Below, piece by piece: positions 1 through 10,429 of a stretch of DNA of 64,000 nt (positions are counted from its first letter, which is position 1; every line of letters begins with the position of its first letter). The position numbers were made by a program, and so were the translations under genes. Source of the stretch: Cudoniella acicularis (taxonomy: Eukaryota > Ascomycota > Leotiomycetes > Helotiales > Helotiaceae). Location: contig JAAMPI010000100.1 in the NCBI GenBank assembly GCA_013054445.1, positions 1 through 64,000 on the forward strand. Direction: 5' to 3'. The notes under the pieces were generated by a model that was given only the letters and a program-made list of their open reading frames with translations, searched no databases and was not told where the DNA came from.

Positions 1-707
1 CCTCCTATCGCATATAGCGCCACACTGTCTGAGTCTCCTTAGTCGTAGGACTGTGCGTTAAACAAGGTCTGTGACAGATTCGGCTAACAGCAGTTGCGCG
101 TCACTATAGATAGGATTATAAGTCAGAATTAGTCTTTATAGAGAAGCTTCCTAAACATAAGGATGTTTATTCTAAGGCCTATCCTAAATAAGTTCTAGAA
201 CCTATAGTTTTTCCGCTATTTAAAGAACTTAGGTTGGAGTATATCTTTATAGAAGATAGTTTAAAGGTCTATACGAGGTATACCCGGCTTCTATACATAG
301 CCATATAAATGTGCGCGATGCACTGCAGGAACTGCTTGGTTAGAAACTAACGCCAGCGCCCGAAAATGTCGACGAGTCCCTAAGTGAAGGTCATGGTGAA
401 GACGAGCTTGAAAATACCGTACTCTTCCACTATCTGAAGGTCGTTCCTCTCGGCTCGACGCAGACGGGCTAGAATGGCCTAACGGCCTTGGCAAGCATCG
501 GCGGCTCTTAGTGGGCTTTTTTGGCATGAGAAGGAGCGACTCTGGGGCGGACGCCTTCCGCAATATGATCTAACAAAGATTCTGCAGAATCTACTACCTG
601 TCTAGACAGCACCTGGGGAATTTTGCTTTTAAGCTCTATTGTTGTCGCTATTTTAAAATGGAAGCAGGTAACGCCCCACTGCTGAGATCAACAAATGGTA
701 CTTCCCT
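1..707. other. AT-rich leader with a decayed coding-like stretch
   Basis: No intact gene is visible. The + strand from about 370 to 600 reads as protein-like sequence (for example VLFHYLKVVPLGSTQTG) but is broken by several TAG codons. This suggests an old, mutated gene or transposon fragment. I cannot name the family. Confidence 0.3.
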
Positions 708-2044
708 TCAAGACTTCAACTCCCTCTCCATCATCTCTACCGCCTCATCACGGTGCTTCTCATTGTCGAAATCCACAATGAAATCCCACCTCGGCAACAA
801 CTTCGCTCTCAGTTTCCTAAAGTCCAGCTTCGTCTCCTCGCCCAAGCCGGCCATGATCAGCCCCGTATCCCGGCTCGACTCGACGATGCGCTGCGTGCGC
901 AGGCGGCGGACCTGGTCGTACACCTTCAAAGCGGTCAGCGCCTCGGCAGGTGTTTTTGCGCGGCTGAGCAAAGTGGAGAGAATGAGGCTGTCTTCGATGG
1001 ACATCCCGCCGCCGGAACCCTGCCAAGGGGTCGTGGCGTGTGCAGCGTCGCCCATGATGCAGACGGAGCCGGATACGTAGGTGCGGGCAGGTGGATGCTC
1101 CCAGAGGTATATGGCAGGTTGTTCGGGCTTATCGCAAAGCAGCTACATGGTCTTTGTCAACCTCTATCGATCTGCAATCAATGAAGGCAAAGAAATTATC
1201 GTACCTCATCCACGGCCTTGTACAGATGCGGCGGCCAGTCCTGGTAGAGCTTCTTAATCTCGTCGGCGCTCACGGTCCGATTCCAGCGGTCCGATGATTC
1301 AGCATCCTTCTCGTGCGAAGCAATGACAAACTGCACCAGCTGGCCCTGATTTAAGACGTTGTGCATCAAGTAAGCACCGTCGCCAATCCACATATACTCG
1401 CGGGCGTCCTCGATGTTCACGGGTCCCTTGCCGATGCTGGCTTGAGCTTCTGCGTACGGCTTCAGGGTCATGACGGCCCATGAGCCGGTGTTCCTGGGGA
1501 AGGCAGCGGGGTCGTCCTCGCCAAGGATGAGCTTGCGAACCGTGCTGCGGATGCCGTCAGCGCCAATTAAAATATCACACTCGTGGGCAGTCCCGTCAGT
1601 GAAGTGGAGCGTGATGTGCCCATCACTATTCCGGTCGATTTTGTCGAGCTTCTTGGAAGAATGCATGCGCTCTTGGGGGACATCGGTCAGCAATTCTCGC
1701 AGAAAAGCAGCACGGTGGACGATGCTAGTGACTCGTTGTCCCAGGGCCTCGTCGTTCGTTTCATCGATCATGTTGCCTGAGCCCTCGCCTTGGGCAAGCA
1801 TGAATCGGACTCCTCGCATGGGAACGGCACCGGCACGTTCGAGACATTGTGCCGCCGAACGGCCGATGAGATCCAGAGCGGCGAGCGCGTTACGAGCTAC
1901 TCCGATGGCCATACCGACTTCTTTGAATGCCGCGGCCGACTCGAAGATGTGCACGTCCAGGTGCGCATGGGGGAGGAGCGCGTGAAGGAGGGATGCGCCC
2001 GCCAGGCCGCCGCCAGATATGGCGATTCGGATTGAATGAGACAT
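708..2044 (-). CDS. FAD-dependent monooxygenase, salicylate hydroxylase-like
   Basis: Predicted flavoprotein hydroxylase of 424 aa in two exons, 2044-1205 and 1142-708, joined by a 62-bp GT-AG intron that keeps the frame (DE|LLCDKPEQ). The three class A flavoprotein signatures are visible: a Rossmann dinucleotide fold near residues 6-35 (SGGGLAGAS), the GADGIRSTVR motif at 161-170, and GDAAHATTP near 311, which contacts FAD. This family uses NAD(P)H and O2 to hydroxylate small, often aromatic, substrates; the substrate here cannot be read from sequence. The start at 2044 sits directly before the Rossmann strand; an upstream in-frame ATG at 2146 would add a non-conserved leader. Length is normal for the family and no disabling change is seen. 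The gene stands alone, with the AT-rich edge below it and a decayed expansin gene above. Confidence 0.9.
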
Positions 2045-2719
2045 GGCGCTGAATGAAGAGTTTTGTTTCTCTTGTGAGCTAAGAGAGTTGCGACTTTTTT
2101 CTAATGCACACCTATGTTGGTGTACGGTACTTACCCCGGCATCCAACAGTTACGTTGAACGGCGGGACCTTACCCCGCGCCGGGATAGGCACAAAGCCCG
2201 GACAGGCACAAAGGGGTGTTTTAGAGGAGGACAATCAGTTCTATATTTAACTTAAGGAATAAATATATAATTAGGGTTATTTCCTATATAAATTCTTAAT
2301 ATTACTTTAATATAATTAGTTGTTATTTAATAAGATTTAAAAAGGATAACTATTTTTCTAGAAAGTATTGCGGACTAAGCGGTTATTTAAATAATAATTA
2401 AATATTTATTCTATTTATTCTATTTATTCTATTTATTCTATTTATTCTATTTATTCTATTTATTCTATTCAAGCTCTAGAAAGTGTTATTCTTATTCTAT
2501 TCTAAAAAGCTGAATAGAATATTGAATTATTTAAATAATAAGAATAATCCTTTGACACACTGGGTGAATATCTCAGCCTATATAATCCTTCACTCCGCCC
2601 AGTAGTTGAGCTAACGCTAAAGCTTTGTAACCTATCTTAAAATTATCATTTTTTAGAAAAGAAATACTTGACTCGAATATCTCGTGATGATCTTGACCCA
2701 CATATCAATTTTGACCTTT
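2045..2719. other. AT-rich intergenic stretch
   Basis: Very AT-rich from about 2230 to 2540, with a 9-bp tandem repeat (listed separately). Apart from the promoter expected for the FAD monooxygenase next to 2044, I see nothing else. Confidence 0.5.
2405..2469. repeat. 9-bp tandem repeat (TTTATTCTA)n
   Basis: About seven near-perfect copies of the 9-mer TTTATTCTA in an AT-rich stretch. A minisatellite of no evident function. Confidence 0.9.
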
Positions 2720-4193
2720 GCTTACTTTGCTGGGCGGTCCGATCAACAAACTTGCGGAGGTGCTTTGTGAGTTTTACTATCTCGGTGTTTACCTCCATGT
2801 TCTAAATTTTCAAAGTGCCCAATGTGGTGGATCACTATATACCGGATCGACTTGTTGTTTAGATGGATATTCATGCCAGAAACAGAATGACTACTATTCT
2901 TAATGTCTCGCTGGATCCGTAAGCCCCAGCCTCCCTTCGAATATACTTTTCCAATTTCTAATGTCATTCCAGGCTTCAAGTGTCTCCGGCGCAGCCAGCT
3001 CTTTGACCACAACATCACCGCGAACGATCCGGATTGGCATTACAGCGTACTGTCGTCCTTTTCTTTATTTCCCGAGAATGAAAAAGGCTAATGCGTGGTG
3101 AAAATATATAGCGATCGACACATTACGGAATCACAGCGCTGGAGCTTGTGGCTTTGGTCTCTACGGTCTTTGTACCAAACGGACGAAAGAAGCGTGTGTT
3201 AATACCATGTTGGGTGGTACTTGCACGGCTTTCTGCGCTGCAGATCCCACGTTGTGTTAGGATCCTCCGGGCTCAAATATCACTCTAAGGGGTAATTTTG
3301 CAGCCCCGAATGGAGATTATTACACCCAGGCATGTTCTTCAACTTTCCCGTGAAAGTGAAGTGGCTAATTGTAAAACGCTAGTTTTGGAATTCTCTCGCT
3401 GGGGATAGGGATAATTATTTCTCTTGAGGGGAGTGCTTTGAGGTTGTCCGCACGAAGGCTGGTGGTACTGGTTATGCTGTTGGTGACGCTAGGTATACGA
3501 ATCCGGTGATTTTGGAGACCACGGATAGTTGTCCTTGTTATCTGAATTCGAAGTGGTGTTGTAAGTTATTTTCTGCCATTTCTTGCACACATGTCTCTCT
3601 AAATCACCCTTTATCTCAAGCTTCCAAAACACAGTCACGTCGCTGAATTATCACCTCGCTAACTTCTTACCAGGCGGTTCCGGAGCAGACCACTGCGGCG
3701 AAATAAGCTTCAAATACGACTATCCCCTCCCAAAAGACAGTCACTACCTGGACCTCGGCGACATCACCATAGGCCGCCTGCAACCCAACGGGACCATTAT
3801 GGACGGCGTAATCCCCACCCGCTACAAGCGTGTTTCCTGTCCCAAACCCGAAATGTCTACATCCACCTGCATTCCGGCGGGAGACCCTACTACATCCAAA
3901 TGAGCGCCGTCAACGCGGGCGGCACCGGCTCCGTCATTGCTATTGAGATTCGTGGTGCAGGAACAAGTGTTTGGACGCCCCTGATCCAGGGAACGGATTA
4001 TCCTACTAGTCACCCGTAGGAGAGGTATGGGGCTTGGGTGTTCCCTTCTAGTGCGACGCCGGTAAATTTGCCGGTTGGTGTGAGAGCTACAAGTGCGGCG
4101 GGGGAACAGATTGTTAATGAGATGCTTATTACGAGTTGGACGGCTCCGGCAACTGCGCCTAGTGGATGGTGGTATCTTGATATGGGTCTTTAG
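2720..4193 (+). pseudogene. Decayed CBM1-expansin (swollenin-like) gene
   Basis: Relic of a secreted protein with a cellulose-binding CBM1 followed by an expansin-like double-psi barrel and C-terminal domain. The CBM1 is unmistakable at 2810-2910 (AQCGGSLYTGSTCC then NDYYS, stop, CL). The expansin part begins near 3090 (HSAGACGFGLYGLC), continues through GECFEVVRTKAGGTGY and TDSCPCYLNSKWC, crosses an intron at 3561-3673, and ends with MSAVNAGGTGSV, ERYGAWVFPS and WWYLDMGL before TAG at 4191. It is broken by TAA at 2901, TAG at 3258, TGA at 3425 and TAG at 4017, and by a one-base loss near 3850 that moves the frame from SCPKP to VYIHLHSGG. TAA 2901 falls where CBM1 has glutamine, and TAG 3258 and 4017 fit former CAG codons. 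An intact relative would loosen plant cell-wall cellulose; this copy cannot encode the full protein. Confidence 0.82.
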
Positions 4194-4613
4194 TTTGAGG
4201 AATAAGTGTTGACAATGACATTGATACATTTTATGTTGGATTACATAGGCGCAAATAATGTTGATGCTTGGCACTCGGACTATTGCTTACATGTGGGATA
4301 GTTTACGACCTATGGTTTTCCGATCGTTAGTGTACGAGTTACGAGTTCGGTTTATAATTTTGCCCCTGGACACCCAACGAATACCTCAGCCTCACCAAGG
4401 TCCATTACCTACTGCTATTTTAACGCCGAGGCCATGGCTGGGAGTCTGACACATATATTAAATCCCGCCCCGAGTTGGCAATCCAGCCTTTGAAGTGTTC
4501 TTCAATTCTGACCCTCTGTTCAACTCGATTGCCGTGGAACTCCAACTCCCTCAACACTTAAGCATATTGATTGCATTTCCCTCTTCTGCCTGCCACTCTA
4601 TAATTTCATCGAA
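4194..4613. other. Intergenic stretch before the RTA1-like gene
   Basis: No coding signal is supported. It would contain the promoter of the + strand membrane-protein gene starting at 4614. Confidence 0.5.
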
Positions 4614-5608
4614 ATGTCCAATTCCACCACAGATGATGGAGGCGGCTTTGTTTTATATCGATACCATCCGTCGATTCCAGTGGCAGCTATTGCCTCAGGA
4701 CTGTTCGCGATCGTCACTGGGCTTCACTCCTGGAAGATGTTCAAAACTCGAGCTTGGTTCCTCACCCCACTAACCATCGGGGGTCTCTGTAAGTCTCAGG
4801 CTCTAAAATTGCCCAAATGTTTCCCATGTCTAATAACTTGTAGTTGAAGTGGCTGGCTTTGCTGCTCGAGCATACTCCGCCTCGCAAACTCCAGACTGGA
4901 CGATCGGTCCATATGTCATTCAATCAGTCCTCCCACTCGTCGCACCAGCACTGTTTGCCGGTAGCATATATATGGTACTCGGCCGTATAATCGTCATGAC
5001 GGACGGAGAGGCACACTCAGTCATCAGAAGGAAATGGCTGACGAAGATGTTCGTCTGCGGAGATATATTGGCATTTACCGTTCAAGCAGGAGGTAAGTTT
5101 TCGAAGCTGTAGGCTTTTTGCGTCTATCTAAGCATTTCTAGGTGCTGGCTTCATGTCGGCCGGTAGTCTTAGCTCGATGAATACTGGTCAAAATATTGTG
5201 GTTGGCGGTCTGTTCATACAAATCGTCTTCTTTGGACTTTTCGTTCTGGTCGCTCTCACCTTCCATACTCGTATGCGAAAGGTGCCCACGGCGCGAGTAT
5301 ATTCTGAGCACTTGCCTTGGGAACAACATCTCCATGCACTGTACGCCTCCAGCGCCCTGATCATGATACGATCCATTTTTCGAGTCGTCGAATTTCTCTT
5401 GGGTAATGATGGGTACGTTTTTGGCCACGAGTGGTTCATGTGGGTCTTTGACGCCCTTTTGATGCTGTTTGTGTTGATTATCTTTTGCTGCATTCACCCT
5501 GGGGAGATTAGGCGTTATTTGGACGAAGCAAAGGCTTCGGGTTTGGAAATTGCGAATTCCAGTGTGCGATTACGAGAGTATTCGTCTCTAGAAAGGGGGT
5601 ACGAGTGA
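4614..5608 (+). CDS. RTA1-like seven-helix membrane protein
   Basis: Integral membrane protein of the RTA1/lipid-translocating exporter family, 296 aa, the usual length. Exons are 4614-4788, 4844-5092 and 5142-5608; both introns are about 50 bp GT-AG and all junctions keep frame (GGL|FEVAGF and QAG|GAGFMSAG). About seven hydrophobic helices alternate with short loops. The family hallmarks are GGLFEVAGFAAR early on, the LVAPALFAGSIYMVLGR helix, QAGGAGFMS in the middle, and RSIFRVVEF followed by HEWFMWVFDALLM near the end. Family members in yeasts are tied to resistance to 7-aminocholesterol and to sphingoid-base or lipid stress; the substrate of this one is unknown. The polar tail after HPGEIRRYL is probably cytosolic. 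No disruption is seen. Confidence 0.93.
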
Positions 5609-7228
5609 GCTTTGACTTTTGTATTTGCAAAATAAGATGGGATATGACTTTGACAGAATTGTTACTCAAACTTGTTATATTAAAATGTTATGTTTCCTAA
5701 TTATTTTCCGTCGCATTTCTAGAATTAATGGATTGAAATTCCTTCTGTTCATATTCTCACTTTCTCTACTTAATTATCATATATTATATTATTGAAATAC
5801 GAAATAATACCTTCCAAATGAAAGCTATATCCAACAGCTAAATAAGGGTATCTTGACCAAAGATTAAGAGTGCAACCAGGAGCAAGTGCTCTAGAGAGAG
5901 CATTGGGGTGGAGTCAGCGTGTTAAGTGGGGATCAGAAGAAGGCGGCAGTCTTGCACGCTTCGGATTCGTACTTATTTCCGTTTTAGGCAACGTTTACGA
6001 TTTTCGAGAGAGGTAAGGAAACCGGGAAGAGCTTGAGTATTATGTATCCACTCACCTTGCGGCGACCTAGTTCACGTACCACCCTAGGGCTGAAAGCGAA
6101 TCGAGCAGAGTGTAACATCTGAGAATAGAGTTACGAGGCGGCTAAGGCCGGGAAGACTAGTTGACAGGAGTTTACTACACAAGGACCGGCTGGGATCGAA
6201 AAGAGATATTGAGAATAACGCTCTTAAGTCTTTCACTGAGAATATTGATCATTGGTGTTGGAAAACGGCCCTTGCTATCTGGCCGCACCGACTTGAGATA
6301 ATGCCTAGCCCTTGATAACTGGTCCTTCACCTCGTCGCCTAAATTGAAGAGCAACAGACGTCGCGATTCTCAGAAATACGATATGCGGGATCCGAACCGA
6401 AGTTCTGAGAGAGTTCTTACCAAAAATCAAAGGTCATTTTCTTCGGCAATACAGGTGCAAGAAGTGTAGCCACTGGTAGGGGTGCCGTACGTTATAGTAG
6501 CTTGTATCTGAGAGACTGGGCAGGCATACGTTCAATAGCTCCTTTTGTGGCTATGCTTGTCATCTCGTATCTTCACTTTTTGCAGGTTTCAAAATTTCCG
6601 AAGGAAATGAGCTGCAGGGTCAACCAGATGCTGTTGCGGATAGAAACAATTATGTGAAGAACGGAATTAGCGCACAGCTAAAAGTAGTGAACACCAACAA
6701 AAGATGGACAGTGTCTGATATTTCAGATCTTTACACAAAGAGAGATGTTTCCCGTTCATAGGTATCGTCTCATAGGCCAGCTTTGAGAGTTATTGGAGGT
6801 TAGGATGGAGAGGTTTTTATTGGTATGAGAGATTGGGAGGGGTAAATTTTTCTAAGATGTGACACTGTTGATTGTATTGCATATCAATAAATCTTTTTGC
6901 ATACGACTTAACTGTTCATCTAAGTCTATTTATATGTTTTCACATAAGTATGTCGGACAGAGTGCCGGTAGAAGGTAAATTAATACAATATTTTTTTCGG
7001 AAGACGACATTCTAGCCCTCTGCCCCCGTTGCCCTCTCAGCCTAGTCCATTGTGTGCAATTGTCGCTTGGCATAAACGGTATAGAAATAAACCGTTTCTT
7101 GTGCTAATTATTTAAAAATGATTTTCTTCATTTCCAGATTGTGAAAGTTATGTAAGAGAAAGGCGCGACTTCCGCGCATGGATTATAGATGTAAGTTGTT
7201 TATGTAGTCGGGCTCTATATAGGAGGTT

Positions 7229-7338
7229 TCCGCTATAGTTTAGTGGATAGTCGCTAATTTACAGCGTGCAAGTCCCTGTAAGCTAACGAGCTAGGAAGGA
7301 GCCTAACAACTATTCTATCCTACTACACTTAAAAAAAT
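7229..7338 (+). mobile_element. Possible tRNA-derived SINE relic
   Basis: Starts TCCGCTATAGTTTAGTGG, like the 5' half of fungal Glu/Asp tRNA with an A box. It then has GTGCAAGTCCC, close to a B box, and ends in a short A run near 7330. It does not fold as a tRNA because the anticodon arm lacks U33 and the T arm does not pair. This arrangement is that of a small SINE, but it is a single copy in this window. Confidence 0.3.
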
Positions 7339-7792
7339 GTATTATGGTATCACTTGACATAGTTTGTAGTTATAATAAATTACTTACGAAAAATTATTCG
7401 TTCATGAAGACTCGATAATTAATTGTTATTGTTGTGGTACTACTGTACGGTACCTCGGCCCCGTCGCGCTGATTGAAGTGATACTGCGGGATGCCAGAAT
7501 GCGGTTTCACAAAATTTTCACTAAAAGGTCCGAAGCTGGCAGTGTAGGACAAGGCACCCCGAACAACTGGAAACGACCCGAAGAAAAGTTCGGGAAACCT
7601 CGGGCTTCGTACACTAACGTCGTAATTCATACCTAAGAGGGTTAAAGACCCGAGTACCTAGAAAATGATACTCCCCGGGTACGTGGCTAGCGCTTCAAAT
7701 TTACACAGCCACAACTAACCTTAAACCCTTGCATGAGCCGAGCCAACTTTCTTAAGTCACCAAAAGTCCTACTTCCGAGGGCGCGATAGAAC

Positions 7793-7846
7793 CATCGTAC
7801 ATGCTTCCATCGTATATACTTCCATCGTATATGCTTCCTGTTTATG
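7793..7846. repeat. 15-bp tandem repeat (about 3 copies)
   Basis: The unit ATGCTTCCATCGTAT is repeated about three times with small changes, roughly 120-170 bp before the start of the Zn2Cys6 gene. It may lie in that gene's promoter or 5' leader. Confidence 0.75.
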
Positions 7847-7966
7847 CTGCATTCCCGGGCCGCCCATCTTTTGTGGGGAAGCTTCAAATTTGCGTTTTCC
7901 AACCGTACCTTGCACACTTGATCGCTTACGAATCCCGTAATCGCGTTCAAGTTTGCAAGATCCATC

Positions 7967-9255
7967 ATGCCCTCGCGACGAACTCATACCAAATCCCGCA
8001 CTGGTTGTATCAAATGCAAATCTAGCAAAGTAAAAGTGAGCTTCCTCATCCCCGTTTTTTATTTAACCGCTAACATTTTATTCAAAAGTGTGATGAGAAG
8101 CGACCATCATGCAGCAGATGTCTCCGACGCCAGGAGTCATGCCAATACCCAAATGCATTTCTTAGCTCCTATCAAATTCCCAGCCCAAGCTCGAATCCAT
8201 TGTCGCCACAATCACTTGTTCATGGACCCGCTGTCCCACAAATTCCCGAGCACTTTTGGAACGCAGCTTTTCCATATTGGGGAAGCAGCTCCTCTGAAGG
8301 CGAGCAAGTAACATTCAACGACTTTCGCGATCGAGATCTGGAGCTTCTGCATCACTACTCAACATCTACATATCTCACACTTGCAAGCAGGGTTTCACTT
8401 GACGAATTCTGGAAAATTGTAATGGTAAAAATTGCATTTTCTAATCCATTTCTTATGCACGGCTTACTTGCTTTGTCGGCATGTCACTTGGCTCATCTGA
8501 GGACGGAAGACAGCGAGCATTATAGCAACATCGCGATACACCACCACGCCGAAGCCATCTCAATTTTCCGGCCCTTATTAAACAATGTCGATAGTCAGAC
8601 GGCCGTTCCAGCTGTTGCTTTTTCGACAGTTATTGGATGTCTTTCGTTCGCGATGCCAGGTATTTCACACCTGCAAGAACTACCTTCTGCTGGACCCACA
8701 TTTGTGAAGAATTTATTAGATATCTTTCGATTGGTGAGAGGTGTTAAGGTCGTGCTAGAGAGCACGTTCCAATGGGTCGAAGACAGTCCCATGGCCCCTT
8801 TATTGAAATTAAAGTTGAATGATTCTGAAGAGCCTCTTGAATTCAATGCCGAAGTTGCAGTTCGCGAGATTGAAGCAAAGATTCGCTCGGAGGTTCATTC
8901 TGAGGAGCAAAGACTTGACTATTTAGACGCTGTGACAGTTTTTCGGCGCTGTTTTCCAAGAGGTCCTTTTGATTTTGAGGATCAAGATCGGTCGCTTATT
9001 TCTGCTTGGCCTGCCATGGTCCGGGACACTTTTTTCGCAGACATGTTGGAGATGAAAATCGGGTTTCCGTTGGTGATCTTGGGATATTATGGCGTTTTGA
9101 TGCATTTTATGAGCTCTTCTTGGTGGGTAAAGGACAAGGGGAACAAATTAGTGGAGGCAGTTTCAAGTATGTTGACACCGGAGTGGCAGAATTTGATGAA
9201 TTGGCCTAGGACCGTAGTTGGTATTCAAGATAACTTTAGTTTAGATCCTCTCTAG
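7967..9255 (+). CDS. Zn2Cys6 transcription factor (UPC2-like layout)
   Basis: Fungal binuclear-zinc regulator, 411 aa, exons 7967-8035 and 8089-9255 with a 53-bp intron inside the zinc cluster, a common intron position. The six cysteines are C14, C17, C24, C31, C34 and C41 in the CX2CX6CX6CX2CX6C pattern (CIKCKSSKVK | CDEKRPSCSRC). The rest is a helical fungal regulator region, with MHGLLALSACHLAHL and HHHAEAISIFRPLL typical of the sterol-uptake-regulator (UPC2-like) class. It should bind DNA in the nucleus; targets are unknown. It faces a second Zn2Cys6 gene tail to tail. The frame is intact. Confidence 0.92.
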
Positions 9256-10429
9256 ATCAGACCTAACATTCATAGCACCTTAATTTGCTTAATCTACCTT
9301 CAAAATAATTGTCTATTCGTATATTTGCCATGGGGCTTCCAGCTCGAACGATTTATTGTTATTGGTAAAGGCCAAAAATCCAATCTCCTCCTACAAGTAC
9401 CTAAGCGAGCCTCTTTCATTGTCCACGTTTGGATAAGTTTACGCGGTTTAAAAAATTACTAATTGTGTTTTATAAGTAAAAACAATTAAATAATTTAATG
9501 CATTACTATAAAGTAAAATTATCCTTTACTGCAGTATCTAGAGTCGCTGTGATTTCAACTTCATGCAGTTCTTGTTTCTGACACTAGTGAGATCACTTCA
9601 GCTGGTTGTTTAACCTGAATCCTCACCTGCACGAAATCTGTTTTTGTTCGGAAAGGTGAGCAGGGCTGCTTTATCAGTAATACTGGGTGAGCTAAGGTGG
9701 GGAAGGGTGAGGCGAAGGTGAGAAGCGAGTGATCAGTGGTGGCATGCATTAAGATGCTATTTTAGTACCCAGGGGGCCGTCTTGGCTCCCTTAAGGCCCG
9801 GTTACACTTTCCTTGTCTCTTTGCGCAGATCCCATTTTGGCTCCCCTATAACCGAGATTCCTTTAGATCTAGAGGGGTTCACCCCTCAACCGCCCTACAC
9901 CTAACAACCGCCCAACTCATTATTTCATCACGACAACTCCACTGAATCGAAAAAATAACTTGATATTCGTTACTTCCGGCCTATTTACAGTTTTTTAACA
10001 AGTTTTTATAATTTTCTAAGAGCCTTTTAAAAATCTCAAATTCTTTGGTGTTCATTGTAGGCTCTGTAGATCGAGGGCTAGGGGCGTCCCCCTCCCAACC
10101 CATGTGGTCAGTGTTGCTAGTCGTTGTGCTGCACTCGTACAGAGCTCTCGAAACTGGTTGCCTTGAGGAATTGTAGTCAGATCGAGTTTGTAAAGGAGGA
10201 TGGGGAGATGAGTCTGTATAGAAAGGAAGACTCTGTTTTCTGCGCATAATCACTGTTGTAAGAGTAAGATTACAGTCGATACACCAAGCCAAAGTCCTTT
10301 GTCCAGGCCCCAAGGCTAGATTTATAGATAGCAAAATCTCTGAGCCCTGAAATGTCGTTTCGTGTCCACTCACCGGGAACATCGTGCACAGAAAGCCAGG
10401 CTTCAAGAGAAATGCACCCAGCGACGTTC
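9256..10429. other. Intergenic stretch between convergent regulators
   Basis: Contains one copy of a dispersed repeat (9599-9840) and otherwise 3' flanking DNA of both regulators. A 150-codon minus-strand frame at 9981-10433 shows no domain and overlaps the end of the second regulator, so I do not treat it as a gene. Confidence 0.45.
9599..9840 (-). repeat. Dispersed repeat, copy 1 (inverted relative to copy 2)
   Basis: About 240 bp that match 23853-24123 in reverse complement with moderate divergence. Shared blocks include GACAAGGAAAGTGTAACCGG, CACCTTAGCTCA, GCCCTGCTCA and AAACAACCAGCTG. The family is unidentified; no terminal repeats or target duplications are clear at this copy. Confidence 0.8.

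Larger units (their letters stand above)
5609..7966. other. Long intergenic stretch
   Basis: About 2.4 kb with no supported gene. A short tRNA-derived-looking element lies at 7229-7338 and a small 15-bp tandem repeat at 7793-7846. A minus-strand reading frame at 7394-7630 (78 codons) has no recognisable features. Confidence 0.5.

Noticed and set aside
1470..1985. 171-codon + strand frame inside the first FAD monooxygenase
   Set aside because: The minus strand carries clear FAD motifs across the same bases; this frame has no features.
7229..7300. Functional tRNA gene
   Set aside because: Anticodon loop lacks U33, the T arm does not pair and there is no matching 3' acceptor strand.
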